DNA of 30,315 nt from Anaerolineales bacterium (GTDB taxonomy: Bacteria > Chloroflexota > Anaerolineae > Anaerolineales > Villigracilaceae). Positions 9,137 to 17,084 of this stretch are shown in pieces. A program made the translations under genes and the position numbers. Under the pieces are notes generated by a model. The model did no database searches. It saw only the letters and a list, made by a program, of their open reading frames with translations, and was not told the origin of the DNA. The stretch is from positions 1 to 30,315 of the forward strand of contig JADLCG010000234.1 in assembly GCA_020847355.1 (NCBI GenBank), read 5' to 3'. Every line of letters starts with the position of its first letter. Within the stretch, counting starts at the first letter, position 1.

Positions 9137-9994
9137 TTAATAAGCTTTGGCATAAACCAGCACGGGGTAGGCTTCGCCCGTGCGTTTAAATCCAATTTTT
9201 TTATAGACATTCAGCGAGGCGCTATTATCCTCTTGCGTGTTGACGGAAAGGCGCGAGGTTCTGTCCAGATTCATTTTTTGGATTAATTCGCTGACCAGCG
9301 CGGAGCCGATCCCGCGTCCCTGCGCCGCTTTACAGACCGCCAATCTGGCGAGGTGCGTCCCAAATGGATTGCCTGTGCTAAGTTGATAGCCAAGCAAACC
9401 GGATTCATCTTCCGCTACGGAGGCATAGCTTGCCAATGTTTTAGCGCGCTGTAACGCATCCAATGAGTTGTGCCAAAAAGAGCCGAAGGCTTCTAAATCC
9501 AATCTCGCCACCGCCGGTAAATCGCTTTCTTGCAAAGGGCGGATATGTATCCCTTGCGGAGTTGGAAAAGGACAAAAATCTTTTTTCTGCAAATCGAGCA
9601 TGACGATATTTTGCTTCAGCGAAAACCCGGCGGAATATAAAAGGTCTTGAAACCAGCGTTTGACCACAATTGCCGCAACTTGCAGATTAGCTTGTTCAAC
9701 TGCCACAGCGCGGGCTATTTCCCAGAGCGGAGACCAAGCCTCAGCGGCGGAAAGATGCGCATGATGTCCAAAAAGGCGGATCCAAGCGACTTGCGGCGGA
9801 TCTTCTGGGCAAGCCAGCGCCGCGCTAACTTTATCAGCCTCTTCCAAAACCCAATAATGCGGAGCGCCGAGCCATTCCAACGGCGTGCGCCAATCCAAAT
9901 GCCGGTGGATGTTGGTTTCAGAGAACATCAAGTTGGCGATTTGCTGATGATCCTCCGTAACTGCGCGGCGCACGCAGTGATTGAGCTTAATCAT
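9137..9994 (-). CDS. GNAT-family N-acetyltransferase with two GNAT-like halves
   Basis: Acetyl-CoA-dependent N-acetyltransferase of 285 residues. The C-terminal half (about 145-285) is a recognisable GNAT domain: it opens with IHIRPLQESDLPAVARLD, has the acetyl-CoA loop QGRGIGSAL, and a beta-bulge/helix VNTQEDNSASLNVYKKIGF typical of RimI-like enzymes. The N-terminal half (about 1-125) also resembles a degenerate GNAT fold without a clear Q/R-x-x-G-x-G loop. The acceptor is unknown. The start ATG overlaps the stop of the small TPR gene as ATGA (9991-9994) and has no Shine-Dalgarno of its own, which indicates translational coupling. Confidence 0.82.
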   Translation of the reverse strand: MIKLNHCVRRAVTEDHQQIANLMFSETNIHRHLDWRTPLEWLGAPHYWVLEEADKVSAALACPEDPPQVAWIRLFGHHAHLSAAEAWSPLWEIARAVAVEQANLQVAAIVVKRWFQDLLYSAGFSLKQNIVMLDLQKKDFCPFPTPQGIHIRPLQESDLPAVARLDLEAFGSFWHNSLDALQRAKTLASYASVAEDESGLLGYQLSTGNPFGTHLARLAVCKAAQGRGIGSALVSELIQKMNLDRTSRLSVNTQEDNSASLNVYKKIGFKRTGEAYPVLVYAKAY

Positions 9995-10512
9995 CGCAGA
10001 AAACGGAGGAAAAAATTCAAGATGCGTTCAAAGATGGACGGTTTTTCTTTGGCTTCTAAAGACCCCATCATCTTAAACGCGGAATCGGTGACTTGACCGG
10101 TTTTGAGTTTGACGGCGGCGGCGGCGCGTAAAACGACGGCGCGCATATCGCCATCTTTGATTTCCGCAAACAAATCAGCCGAACGTTCGTATTTTTTCAG
10201 CGCTTCGTCATATCTTTTCAACCCGTCCAGCGCCGCCGCCTGATTGCCTAAAGCCAGCGCTTGCCGCTTGAGATCTTTGGCGTTGGCAAAAATTTCATCC
10301 GTGCGTTCCACAACCTCCAGCGCTTCTTGCGCCTTGCCCGCTTGCAATAAAGCGACGCTCTGGTTGTTGCGCATTTCCGCGGCGTTTAATTCATCGCGCT
10401 TTTCGGCATAGAAGTTAGCGGCTGAGGCAAAGCCTTGCGCGGCTTCTTCATATTTTTTTTGTTGAAAGGCTTGCGTGGCTTGAGCGGCGAGTTGGGCGGG
10501 GTCTATGGTCAT
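9991..10512 (-). CDS. Small tetratricopeptide-repeat protein
   Basis: A 173-residue soluble protein made of about three to four TPR-like helical pairs, for example AFQQKKYEEAAQGFASAANFY (residues 15-35) and LDGLKRYDEALKKYERSADLF. It ends in a short amphipathic, hydrophobic/basic tail (ERILNFFLRFLR) that could dock on a membrane or a partner. No enzymatic motif. AGGTG lies upstream of the ATG. Its stop overlaps the start of the acetyltransferase gene, so the two are coupled. The family is clear; the role is unknown. Confidence 0.8.
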   Translation of the reverse strand: MTIDPAQLAAQATQAFQQKKYEEAAQGFASAANFYAEKRDELNAAEMRNNQSVALLQAGKAQEALEVVERTDEIFANAKDLKRQALALGNQAAALDGLKRYDEALKKYERSADLFAEIKDGDMRAVVLRAAAAVKLKTGQVTDSAFKMMGSLEAKEKPSIFERILNFFLRFLR

Positions 10513-10529
10513 ATTACACCTGTATAGGG

Positions 10530-10568
10530 AAATTAAAATCCCGCGCGCATTCTTTGCAAGCGGGAGAT
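10530..10568 (-). terminator. Possible weak terminator after the double-HTH regulator gene
   Basis: In the 68-base gap between the regulator and the TPR gene, TCCCGC (10539-10544) and GCGGGA (10560-10565) can pair across a 15-base loop. On the minus strand the stem is followed by ATTTTAATTT. The stem is short and the loop long, so termination would be partial at best. Confidence 0.35.
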
Positions 10569-10580
10569 TAGCGAAACGGT

Positions 10581-11255
10581 TTATAAAGTAATATCGAGTA
10601 AGCCTTCGGCGACGGAGCGGAGTTTTTCTTTAGACATATCGCTCAGTTTTAGGGCTAAATCTAAATATGGGCGATTGACCGGCTGGCAGATAAACTCCTG
10701 CAGGTCTGCGGGCAGATCGAGGAATTTTTGCATGGCGCTTTGACCGGTCATCCACTGACCGACGGGTCCGCTTTGATCGAAGAAAGTTTCGATGCGGCTT
10801 CCCAGCAAACTGAGAATAACTTCCAATTCAGGCAGAGGGATAGATTTGGAGCCAAGTTCGTAAGCTTTAAGGCGGGCTTGGGGAATGCCCGTTTCTTCCG
10901 CAATATGCCGCAGAGACATGTTGACATTGGTGCGTTCCTGCCGCAGTAAAGCGCCGATCATGCGCTGACGGATGGTTATCAAGCGCGGCAAATCCAGCGA
11001 TTCGATTGGCGAGGGATCGTCCGAGCTAATATCTTTGCTCCAAAACTTGGCAATGGGGACTTTCAAATAGAAAGCAAAAGTCTCCAATTCCGGCAAAGAC
11101 GGCGAGCGAAGTCCCTCTTCATAAGCGCGGAAGAGACCCGGCTTAATCCCAATCGCGTCCGCGCATTCTTTCACGCTCCGTCTTTCTGAAGCGCGCGCGT
11201 CTCGGATGAGCAAACCTAGTTTCTTGGCGCGAATTGTAATTTGGGCGTTGTTCAT
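10581..11255 (-). CDS. XRE-type protein with two helix-turn-helix domains
   Basis: Probable DNA-binding regulator, 224 residues. Two HTH_3/XRE domains are arranged in tandem: about residues 12-66 (LIRDARASERRSVKECADAIG ... LFRAYEEGLRSPSLPELETFA) and about 80-150 (ALLRQERTNVNMSLRHIAEETG ... LKAYELGSKSIPLPELEVIL). Both keep the recognition-helix pattern followed by YE.G.....LPELE, so they look like an internal duplication. The C-terminal 70 residues are helical with no known ligand domain. AGAGGA precedes the ATG, and an extended -10 promoter lies in the gap to cpaF, so it probably has its own transcript. Target genes are not evident. One polypeptide carrying both halves could bind a pseudo-palindrome as a monomer; this is inference. 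Confidence 0.8.
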   Translation of the reverse strand: MNNAQITIRAKKLGLLIRDARASERRSVKECADAIGIKPGLFRAYEEGLRSPSLPELETFAFYLKVPIAKFWSKDISSDDPSPIESLDLPRLITIRQRMIGALLRQERTNVNMSLRHIAEETGIPQARLKAYELGSKSIPLPELEVILSLLGSRIETFFDQSGPVGQWMTGQSAMQKFLDLPADLQEFICQPVNRPYLDLALKLSDMSKEKLRSVAEGLLDITL

Positions 11256-11287
11256 AAATCCTCTGACTCGATTGATAAGATAGCTAA

Positions 11288-11296
11288 ATTATAGCA
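11288..11296 (-). promoter_or_regulatory. Extended -10 promoter for the double-HTH regulator gene
   Basis: On the minus strand the 48-base gap between the cpaF stop and the regulator start contains TGCTATAAT, a perfect -10 hexamer with the TG extension that can replace a -35 box. No good -35 is visible. It would start transcription about 25 bases upstream of the ATG. Confidence 0.55.
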
Positions 11297-11303
11297 GAGT
11301 GTT

Positions 11304-12614
11304 TTAGCGGCGCGAGCCTGAGCGGTTGGATAAGTTTGCGGCAAACACTTCCACGCCTAATTTATAACCCGCCGCTTCGAGGCGCGGCGTAAAGTTGGGG
11401 CGGATTCCGGTTGGGCTTAATTCGCCTAAAACCTTCCCTTCGGTAGTGACGCCGGTCTGATTGAATTTGAAAATATCCGTCAAAATTACCACATCGCCCT
11501 CCATGCCGGAGACTTCGGTGATAGCGGTGACTTTACGCTGACCATCCTTCAGGCGGGTTTGTTGCACGATGAGATCAATCGCCGAAGAGATTTGCTGGCG
11601 CACAACTTTGAGCGGCAAATCCATGCCAGCCATGAGGACGAGCGTCTCCAGACGGGAGAGCGCATCGCGCGGCGAATTGGAGTGGACAGTGGTGAGCGAG
11701 CCATCGTGACCCGTGTTCATCGCTTGGAGCATATCCAGCGCTTCGCCGCCGCGCACTTCACCGACGACGATTCGATCCGGGCGCATACGCAGGGAATTTT
11801 TCACCAAATCGCGGATGGTGACTGCGCCATGCCCGTCAATGTTCGCGCTTTTGGTTTCCATACGCATTACATGATCTTGTTGTAATTGCAGTTCGGCGGC
11901 GTCTTCGATGGTAATGATCCGCTCGTCGTCGGGGATAAATCCAGACATCACATTTAATAAAGTAGTTTTACCCGAACCCGTACCGCCAGAAATGACGATA
12001 TTAAAACGAGCTTTGACGCAGGCTCTTAAGAACTCCGCCATTTGTTGCGTGAGCGAGCCATAGGTAACTAAATCTTCAACCTTCAATTTATCTTTGCGGA
12101 ATTTACGGATGGTGATCGAAGGTCCGTCAATCGAGACTGGACGCACGACTGCATTCACGCGCGAGCCATCCGGCAGACGCGCATCTACGGTCGGAGAATC
12201 AGCGTCCACGCGGCGACCTAACGGCAGGATGATGCGCTCAATAATGCGGACAACATGGTCGTCATCGTCAAACGCCACATTGGCTCGGGAGAGTTGACCT
12301 TTTTTCTCGATGAAAACCTTCTTTGGTCCATTGACCATGATCTCGGAAACATCGGGATCGTCCAATAAAATTTGAATTGGGCCGTAGCCAAGAATATCGT
12401 TCAACACTTGGCTGAAGATTTGCTTCTTCAAATCTTCAGGGAGTTTCAATTGCGTTTGTTCGTAAGCTTTATGGATATTTTGTTGAACAAAGGTATTGCG
12501 TTGCGCGGCGGGGATGCCTTCCATTTCAACCGCGCGGGCCAGGCTATCCGTCAGGTATTTTTTTAGGCGGGTCAGGTCTTGGCTGGTTAAGCCGGAGGAG
12601 AACATCGAGTTCAT
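11304..12614 (-). CDS. cpaF: CpaF/TadA-family secretion ATPase
   Basis: Hexameric type II/IV secretion ATPase that powers Tad/Flp pilus assembly or a related export machine at the cytoplasmic face. 436 residues. The N-terminal domain (about 60-165) contains LGYGPIQILLDDPDVSEIMV, typical of CpaF. The RecA-like domain has Walker A GGTGSGKTT (210-218, K216), the acidic ITIEDAAELQ (235-243), Walker B RIVVGEVRGGEA (281-291) and the His-box region TVHSNSP. All catalytic motifs are intact. The first ATG overlaps the stop of the upstream small gene (ATGA), but the ATG at 12605 (Met4) has AAGGA at ideal spacing and may be the real start. No TadB/TadC platform or Flp pilin gene is in the window. Confidence 0.93.
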   Translation of the reverse strand: MNSMFSSGLTSQDLTRLKKYLTDSLARAVEMEGIPAAQRNTFVQQNIHKAYEQTQLKLPEDLKKQIFSQVLNDILGYGPIQILLDDPDVSEIMVNGPKKVFIEKKGQLSRANVAFDDDDHVVRIIERIILPLGRRVDADSPTVDARLPDGSRVNAVVRPVSIDGPSITIRKFRKDKLKVEDLVTYGSLTQQMAEFLRACVKARFNIVISGGTGSGKTTLLNVMSGFIPDDERIITIEDAAELQLQQDHVMRMETKSANIDGHGAVTIRDLVKNSLRMRPDRIVVGEVRGGEALDMLQAMNTGHDGSLTTVHSNSPRDALSRLETLVLMAGMDLPLKVVRQQISSAIDLIVQQTRLKDGQRKVTAITEVSGMEGDVVILTDIFKFNQTGVTTEGKVLGELSPTGIRPNFTPRLEAAGYKLGVEVFAANLSNRSGSRR

Positions 12615-12898
12615 CCTTCGGCATCCTGATCTTCGGGCATCACCCAGACGATCTGATCGCGTCGGACGGCGAGAAAGCGGCCAGTGAAGACAACCTTGCC
12701 CTCATAATCGTAAACGGTCGCATCGGTGACTGCCGTAAATTTCTCGTTATTCTCTAATTCATTTTTCAAGCGTTCCCCCTGACGCACATGCACATTGCCG
12801 CGAATTAAATGCGCAGTGGTTTGAATGACTGACGGGATGGAGGTTTTGGTAACAACATCCGTAAAAAACTTGCCTTTATCATCATATTCGATCGTCAT
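12611..12898 (-). CDS. Small conserved beta-rich protein between cpaE and cpaF
   Basis: 95 residues, soluble, no signal peptide or membrane segment. The pattern suggests a compact beta-barrel: alternating strands such as IRGNVHV, KFTAVTDATVYDY, KVVFTGRFLAVRRDQIVWVMP. I have a tentative memory of a Chloroflexota family of this appearance (possibly DUF6812), which I cannot confirm. GGGAG precedes the ATG. It is 42 bases from the cpaE stop and overlaps cpaF by four bases, so it is translated with the ATPase and is likely a partner or regulator of it. Residues around 74-90 (GRFLAVRRDQIVWVMPE) resemble the layout of the 80-residue protein at 29990-30232. Confidence 0.75.
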   Translation of the reverse strand: MTIEYDDKGKFFTDVVTKTSIPSVIQTTAHLIRGNVHVRQGERLKNELENNEKFTAVTDATVYDYEGKVVFTGRFLAVRRDQIVWVMPEDQDAEG

Positions 12899-12940
12899 AG
12901 GAATCTCCCAAACTTTGATAGATGAAGCGCGTGGTTGATT

Positions 12941-14092
12941 TTATTCCGTTCTCATCTTATATGCAAGCGCGGTTATCTCGCGGGCAGTTTCTGCAAAGAT
13001 GAAAGCGGCGGTTTCTTTGGGGAATTTCAGCGAATAAGGTTGGCGCTGATTATTTGCCAGCGCGAAATTGCCGCTCAAATACGGAATGGTCGCTTTGATT
13101 GGCATTTCTAAAATTTTCTCTGCGTCTGGCTTGCTTGCTCCTTCCAAGCCCACTGCGCGGTTGAGAATTGTAAAAATCGCGTTTTCGCGGACGCCTTTGT
13201 TCTTCAGATAATCCAACAAAATTTTAGCTGAATGCACTGCGCTCAGGTCTGTGCTGACGATTAATGCGATTAAATCTGCGTGTTGTAGCAAAGGCAGGCT
13301 GATCTTGGAGAGCGAACGTCCTAAATCCACCAACACATAATCAAATGCGGATTTAATTCCCGCCACAATATCCCAAATCCGCGCCACGTTCAAACGATTG
13401 CCGCTTTCCGGGTCCGGCGAGCCAGCTAACAAGTTGAACTTCCACAGCGGAATCTCAGGGAGTTCGGTTTCAAAATAATCGGGCTTCATTTCCAAAGGCG
13501 GAATATCGGCGACGGTGACAATATTTTGCTGACCCAGATACCCAACCAAAGGCGCAATTGAGCCCATTGGCAAAACCAAATCCACCAGCGCCACTTTCGC
13601 TTCCGGCTGAGTCTGGCTGATATTCATCGCAATATTCGCGCAAAGAGAGGATGTGCCAGCTCCGCCTTTGGCGCTGGCAAAAACAATTAATAGCCCGCCT
13701 TCTCTGGCAGTGGCGGCGGTAATTCCCAAGAGCCGATTAACGGTTTCATTAAGCGTGGCAACTGCCTGCCCCGATTTGGTAATATATTCATTAAAGCCCG
13801 CATCCAAACAGGATTTAATCCGCAGGACGCTGGGGTCGCCGCTTAATGCGATTAATGGGATGTCTTTTGTGCGCGCATCCTGACGGAGTTTTGCGGAAAT
13901 TTCCTCGCCTTTTAAATCCGGGAGGGTTGGATCAATGATGATCAGATCCGGGCGGTCGCGCCAAGCGGAAATTAAGCCCTCTTTACCAGAGCCAGCCTGA
14001 AGAACTTGATATTTTTGGGCGACGAGATTCCGCGCAATGAAATTTCTACTCGCCACGTCGGCATCTACGATTAATATATTCTTCTCAGGCAT
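12941..14092 (-). CDS. cpaE: CpaE-like protein: receiver domain fused to MinD/ParA-type ATPase
   Basis: 383 residues. Residues 1-123 form a response-regulator receiver with a complete active site: acidic pair D10/D12, phosphoacceptor D54 (IIIDPTLPD), S84 and K106. Many CpaE proteins have a degenerate receiver, so this one may really be phosphorylated. Residues 133-383 form a MinD/ParA-type ATPase with deviant Walker A KGGAGTSS (K142-S149) and Walker B YVLVDLG. CpaE/TadZ proteins position the Tad pilus machinery in the cell, which fits cpaF downstream. GGAAAGAG precedes the ATG. The gene follows the OmpR-type regulator by 38 bases; that gap contains a 6-bp hairpin (GTACGC/GCGTAC) just upstream of the ribosome site. 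The nearby soluble kinases are candidate phosphodonors (inference). Confidence 0.9.
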   Translation of the reverse strand: MPEKNILIVDADVASRNFIARNLVAQKYQVLQAGSGKEGLISAWRDRPDLIIIDPTLPDLKGEEISAKLRQDARTKDIPLIALSGDPSVLRIKSCLDAGFNEYITKSGQAVATLNETVNRLLGITAATAREGGLLIVFASAKGGAGTSSLCANIAMNISQTQPEAKVALVDLVLPMGSIAPLVGYLGQQNIVTVADIPPLEMKPDYFETELPEIPLWKFNLLAGSPDPESGNRLNVARIWDIVAGIKSAFDYVLVDLGRSLSKISLPLLQHADLIALIVSTDLSAVHSAKILLDYLKNKGVRENAIFTILNRAVGLEGASKPDAEKILEMPIKATIPYLSGNFALANNQRQPYSLKFPKETAAFIFAETAREITALAYKMRTE

Positions 14093-14130
14093 GGACTCTT
14101 TCCGTACGCCTTTCGCGTACTCGTTTTATG

Positions 14131-14826
14131 TCATGCTTCAATCGGCGGCATCAGGTAGCCGAGTCCCGAGCGCGTGACAATATGCTTGGGGCTGTGAGCA
14201 TCCTCCTCCAGTTTTTGTCTGAGGCGGGCAATGCTCACCCATAAAATTTCTTTATCAGTTTTATATTCAGCGCCCCACACGCTGGAGAGCAGGTCTTCCG
14301 ATGTGAGGATTTTGCCAATGTTATGCGCGAATTGAAGCAAAAGGCGGTATTCCGTCGCGGAGAGCGAAATCGGCTGTTCGCCGATCCAAACCTCCGCGCG
14401 CGCAAAATCAATTTTCAAACTATCGTGCGTGAAGAAGCGCGCCTGCCCCACTTCGGAGGGGGCTTGTACGCGCCGCAAAACAGCGCGCACGCGGGCTAAT
14501 AACTCGGTAGCGGAGAAAGGTTTGACCAAGTAATCGTCTGCGCCAAGGTCCAAGCCGCGCACGCGATCTTGCTCTTCGCCGCGGGCGGTGAGGATGACGA
14601 TCGGCACGCTTGAGAATTCGCGCAGTCTTTGGCACACGCCAAAACCGTCTAAGCGCGGCATCATTACGTCCAGCAAAACCAAATCTATTGGCTGAGCAGA
14701 GAAAACGTCCAAGGCTTGCACGCCGTCTTGCGCGGTGGATACTTCGTAGCCTTCCGTGCGCAGGTTCGCTTCCAAAAGCCGCAGATACCGAGGTTCATCG
14801 TCCACGATCAAAATTCGCTTGGCCAT
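14131..14826 (-). CDS. OmpR/PhoB-family response regulator
   Basis: 231-residue two-component transcription factor. The receiver (about 1-118) has D9/D10, phosphoacceptor D53 (LVLLDVMMPRLDG), T80 and K102. The C-terminal winged-helix domain (about 135-231) carries the RLLLQFAHNIGKILTSEDLL and WVSIARLRQKLEEDAHSPKHIVTRSGLGY signatures. An in-frame TTG 51 bases upstream would give a longer protein, but that stretch overlaps the kinase gene; the ATG at 14826 has a near-perfect AAGGAGAG and opens with the canonical MAKRILIVDDE, so I use it. It starts 34 bases after the kinase stop. The cognate kinase is most likely the adjacent GAF kinase, in the same operon. Targets are unknown. Confidence 0.93.
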   Translation of the reverse strand: MAKRILIVDDEPRYLRLLEANLRTEGYEVSTAQDGVQALDVFSAQPIDLVLLDVMMPRLDGFGVCQRLREFSSVPIVILTARGEEQDRVRGLDLGADDYLVKPFSATELLARVRAVLRRVQAPSEVGQARFFTHDSLKIDFARAEVWIGEQPISLSATEYRLLLQFAHNIGKILTSEDLLSSVWGAEYKTDKEILWVSIARLRQKLEEDAHSPKHIVTRSGLGYLMPPIEA

Positions 14827-14860
14827 ACAACTCTCCTTGAGGATAAAAGATGAATGCAGG

Positions 14861-16048
14861 TCAGAGCGTTGGGTCAACGGGCAGTTCGATAAAAAAGGTC
14901 GTGCCCTGATCCAACACTGACTCTACCCAAATATTACCATGATGCGCCATAACAATTTGCTTGCAGATATACAGCCCCAAGCCCGTGCCGGTGACGGTGC
15001 GCTCGCCCGGCACGCGATAAAAACGCTCGAATAGAAACGGTAAATAATCTTCGGGAATGCCTTCGCCTTGATCTGCAAATGAAGCGACCACCTTGTTGCC
15101 CACCGGCTTGACCGAAATTTTCAATGTGGAGTTGGGGGCGTATTTAATCGCATTGCTAAACAGGTTCTCAAAAACTTGCGAAAGCCGCACGCCATCGCCA
15201 GCTACCGGAGGTAAAGACTCAAAATCAAATTCAATTTTCAAGTCCGGGTGATGCGTATTAACGCGAATCGCCACATCGCGGATTAATGCATCCAGGCGGA
15301 TGGGCGCAAACTTGAACTGCAAGGTCTTGCTTTGCAGGCGCGCGGATTCGAGCATATCCTCAATCAAGCGCGTAAGGCGGTCGGCTTCTTCGTCAATGAT
15401 GGTGAGAAATTCCTGTTGCGTAGCTTCGTCCCAGGAAGTATCCTGTCTGAGCAGGCTGGTGCTGTATCCCTTAATAAAACCGAGCGGCGTCCTCAATTCG
15501 TGCGAGATGGTCGAAACAAAATCGTCTTGCAGGCGCATTTGTCGCTGTACCGAATCCAATTCTTCATAGGCGATATTCAATTCTTTTTGTTCAATGATGG
15601 CTAAAGCCCAACTCGATTGCAGAGAAGCTAAATGCACGTGCAGTTCCGAATACGGCGGTCCGCCGAAACGCACATACACGATCGCGCCTTTTTTGGTTGG
15701 ACTTAATGAAATCGGGAAGCCTAATAAATAAGCCTGCGAAAGCCGATCAAACGTGCGGATCTTTTTAGCAGGCTCGCGCAGAAGCATCTTACCTTTGGCG
15801 ATCACTTCGTGCGCGAAATTTTCGCCCCAAACCGTATCCGCTTCACCGCCTTTGCCGCGCCCCAAAGCGCGCGCATAGATTACATCAGTGGTCTTGGCGC
15901 GCGTATCTAAAAAATAAACGGCGACATTGTCAAAAATAAAATCGCCGCGCAAAGCGCCAAATAATTTATCCAGCGCGGCTTTCCAATTTTGCTGTTTTTG
16001 GACTTCTTTGAAAATATCGTGCAATGTCGCCAGCGTTTTCAGATCCAT
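14861..16048 (-). CDS. Soluble sensor histidine kinase with N-terminal GAF-like domain
   Basis: 395 residues with no transmembrane segment, so it senses a cytoplasmic signal. The N-terminal 160 residues resemble a GAF domain (FDNVAVYFLD, MLLREPAKK, GFPISLSPTKKGAIVYVRFGG). A short coiled coil leads to the HisKA domain with phosphoacceptor H183 in SHELRTPLGFIKGYS. The HATPase domain has the N-box NLFSNAIKYAP, G1 DQGEGIP, the F-box FERFYRVPGE and G2 GTGLGLYICKQIV. All catalytic boxes are present. AGAGGA precedes the ATG. It begins 12 bases after the preceding kinase gene and is followed by the OmpR-type regulator. Two kinases in a row upstream of one regulator and one receiver-CpaE suggests a branched or serial phosphorelay. 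Confidence 0.92.
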   Translation of the reverse strand: MDLKTLATLHDIFKEVQKQQNWKAALDKLFGALRGDFIFDNVAVYFLDTRAKTTDVIYARALGRGKGGEADTVWGENFAHEVIAKGKMLLREPAKKIRTFDRLSQAYLLGFPISLSPTKKGAIVYVRFGGPPYSELHVHLASLQSSWALAIIEQKELNIAYEELDSVQRQMRLQDDFVSTISHELRTPLGFIKGYSTSLLRQDTSWDEATQQEFLTIIDEEADRLTRLIEDMLESARLQSKTLQFKFAPIRLDALIRDVAIRVNTHHPDLKIEFDFESLPPVAGDGVRLSQVFENLFSNAIKYAPNSTLKISVKPVGNKVVASFADQGEGIPEDYLPFLFERFYRVPGERTVTGTGLGLYICKQIVMAHHGNIWVESVLDQGTTFFIELPVDPTL

Positions 16049-16060
16049 GCTTCCTCTAAT

Positions 16061-17080
16061 TTATGGGACGGAAAGTAACGGAAACTTAAAGGTTGAGCCT
16101 TTGCCTTCTATTGATTGTACATCCAATAATGAGCCGTGCGCTTCCACAACTTGACGAACTAAAGAAAGACCCAATCCGGCGCCGCCATAATTCCGCGTGG
16201 ATGAGCCGTCCAATTGATGGAACGCCTCGAAGATCTCTTGAAAGCGCTCTTTAGGGATTCCAATCCCCGTATCGGCAATTGAAATTTGGACTAAGTTGTG
16301 TCCTTCCACTCTCAGATCAGCCGTTACGCTCCCGCCCGACGGGGTGAACTTGATTGCGTTATCCAATAGCTGATTCACCGCCCAGCCAATTTTTTCGGGG
16401 TCGGCTTGGACGAAAGGAATTTCCGTCACAGCGCTCATACTTAACTGCACGCCGCGTTCTTCCGCTTTAGAACTCGCAGATTTGACCGCCAGCGTGATCA
16501 ACCGCCGAATATCTACTTTCTCTAGTTTCATGCTCATTTCGCCGCGCGTAGCAAGCGAGAACATGATCAAATCGTCAATCATGCCTTCCAGTTTGCTGGC
16601 GGCGCGTTGACTAACTTGCAAGCCATGTTTTTGTTCATTGGAAATCGGTCCCAGCGATTCGGTGACCATCAACTCCAAATAGCCTTTGACGTGCGTCAAC
16701 GGCGTGCGTAGCTCATGCGAAATATTCGCCACAAAATTGGCTTTCATCTGGCTCAATTCCGAAAGGCGTTGTAAGGCTTGATTCAATTCCGCCGTGCGGT
16801 CTTTGACTCTTTGTTCCAGATTGCGATAGGCGGCATGTAAAACGGAGCGTAATTGCACAATTTGTTCGGTGACTACTTGATCCAATTCATCGCGCGTGAT
16901 GAGATTCAGATCCATTAACGCCTGCCCAAGCAACATTTGTTTTCCGCTGGAAGCTTCAGACGCTTGATATGCCAGCGCCTTACGCAGATCCGCTTCAGTC
17001 AGCATTCCTTTTTGAACGAGATATTCGCCCAAACGCGGGATTAACATTTCAGGGGTGAGCTTTGGTTGATTTTGAACCAT
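16061..17080 (-). CDS. Soluble histidine kinase with N-terminal GspE/MshE-N-like domain
   Basis: 339 residues from the ATG at 17080. The N-terminal 75 residues (RLGEYLVQKGMLTEADLRKAL ... LLGQALMDLNLITRDELDQVV) show the two-fold LG..L...G.(L/I)T...L pattern of the GspE/MshE N-terminal domain. In secretion ATPases that domain contacts partner proteins or binds cyclic-di-GMP. A coiled coil (about 75-115) leads to HisKA with H122 in SHELRTPLTHVKGY, then an intact HATPase domain (LLDNAIKFTP, DTGIGIP, GGAGLGLSLV). No membrane segment. An in-frame TTG at 17113 would extend the protein into the amidohydrolase gene; AGGA 8 bases before the ATG at 17080 favours the shorter form. It starts four bases after the amidohydrolase stop. 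Confidence 0.88.
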   Translation of the reverse strand: MVQNQPKLTPEMLIPRLGEYLVQKGMLTEADLRKALAYQASEASSGKQMLLGQALMDLNLITRDELDQVVTEQIVQLRSVLHAAYRNLEQRVKDRTAELNQALQRLSELSQMKANFVANISHELRTPLTHVKGYLELMVTESLGPISNEQKHGLQVSQRAASKLEGMIDDLIMFSLATRGEMSMKLEKVDIRRLITLAVKSASSKAEERGVQLSMSAVTEIPFVQADPEKIGWAVNQLLDNAIKFTPSGGSVTADLRVEGHNLVQISIADTGIGIPKERFQEIFEAFHQLDGSSTRNYGGAGLGLSLVRQVVEAHGSLLDVQSIEGKGSTFKFPLLSVP

Positions 17081-17084
17081 TGGT

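Noticed and set aside
12611..14092. Idea that cpaE/cpaF mark a complete Tad pilus locus
   Set aside because: No pilin, platform protein, secretin or prepilin peptidase gene is present in the 30 kb.
14827..14877. TTG start extending the first OmpR-type regulator
   Set aside because: The extension overlaps the kinase gene and precedes a standard receiver N-terminus that has its own AAGGAGAG site.
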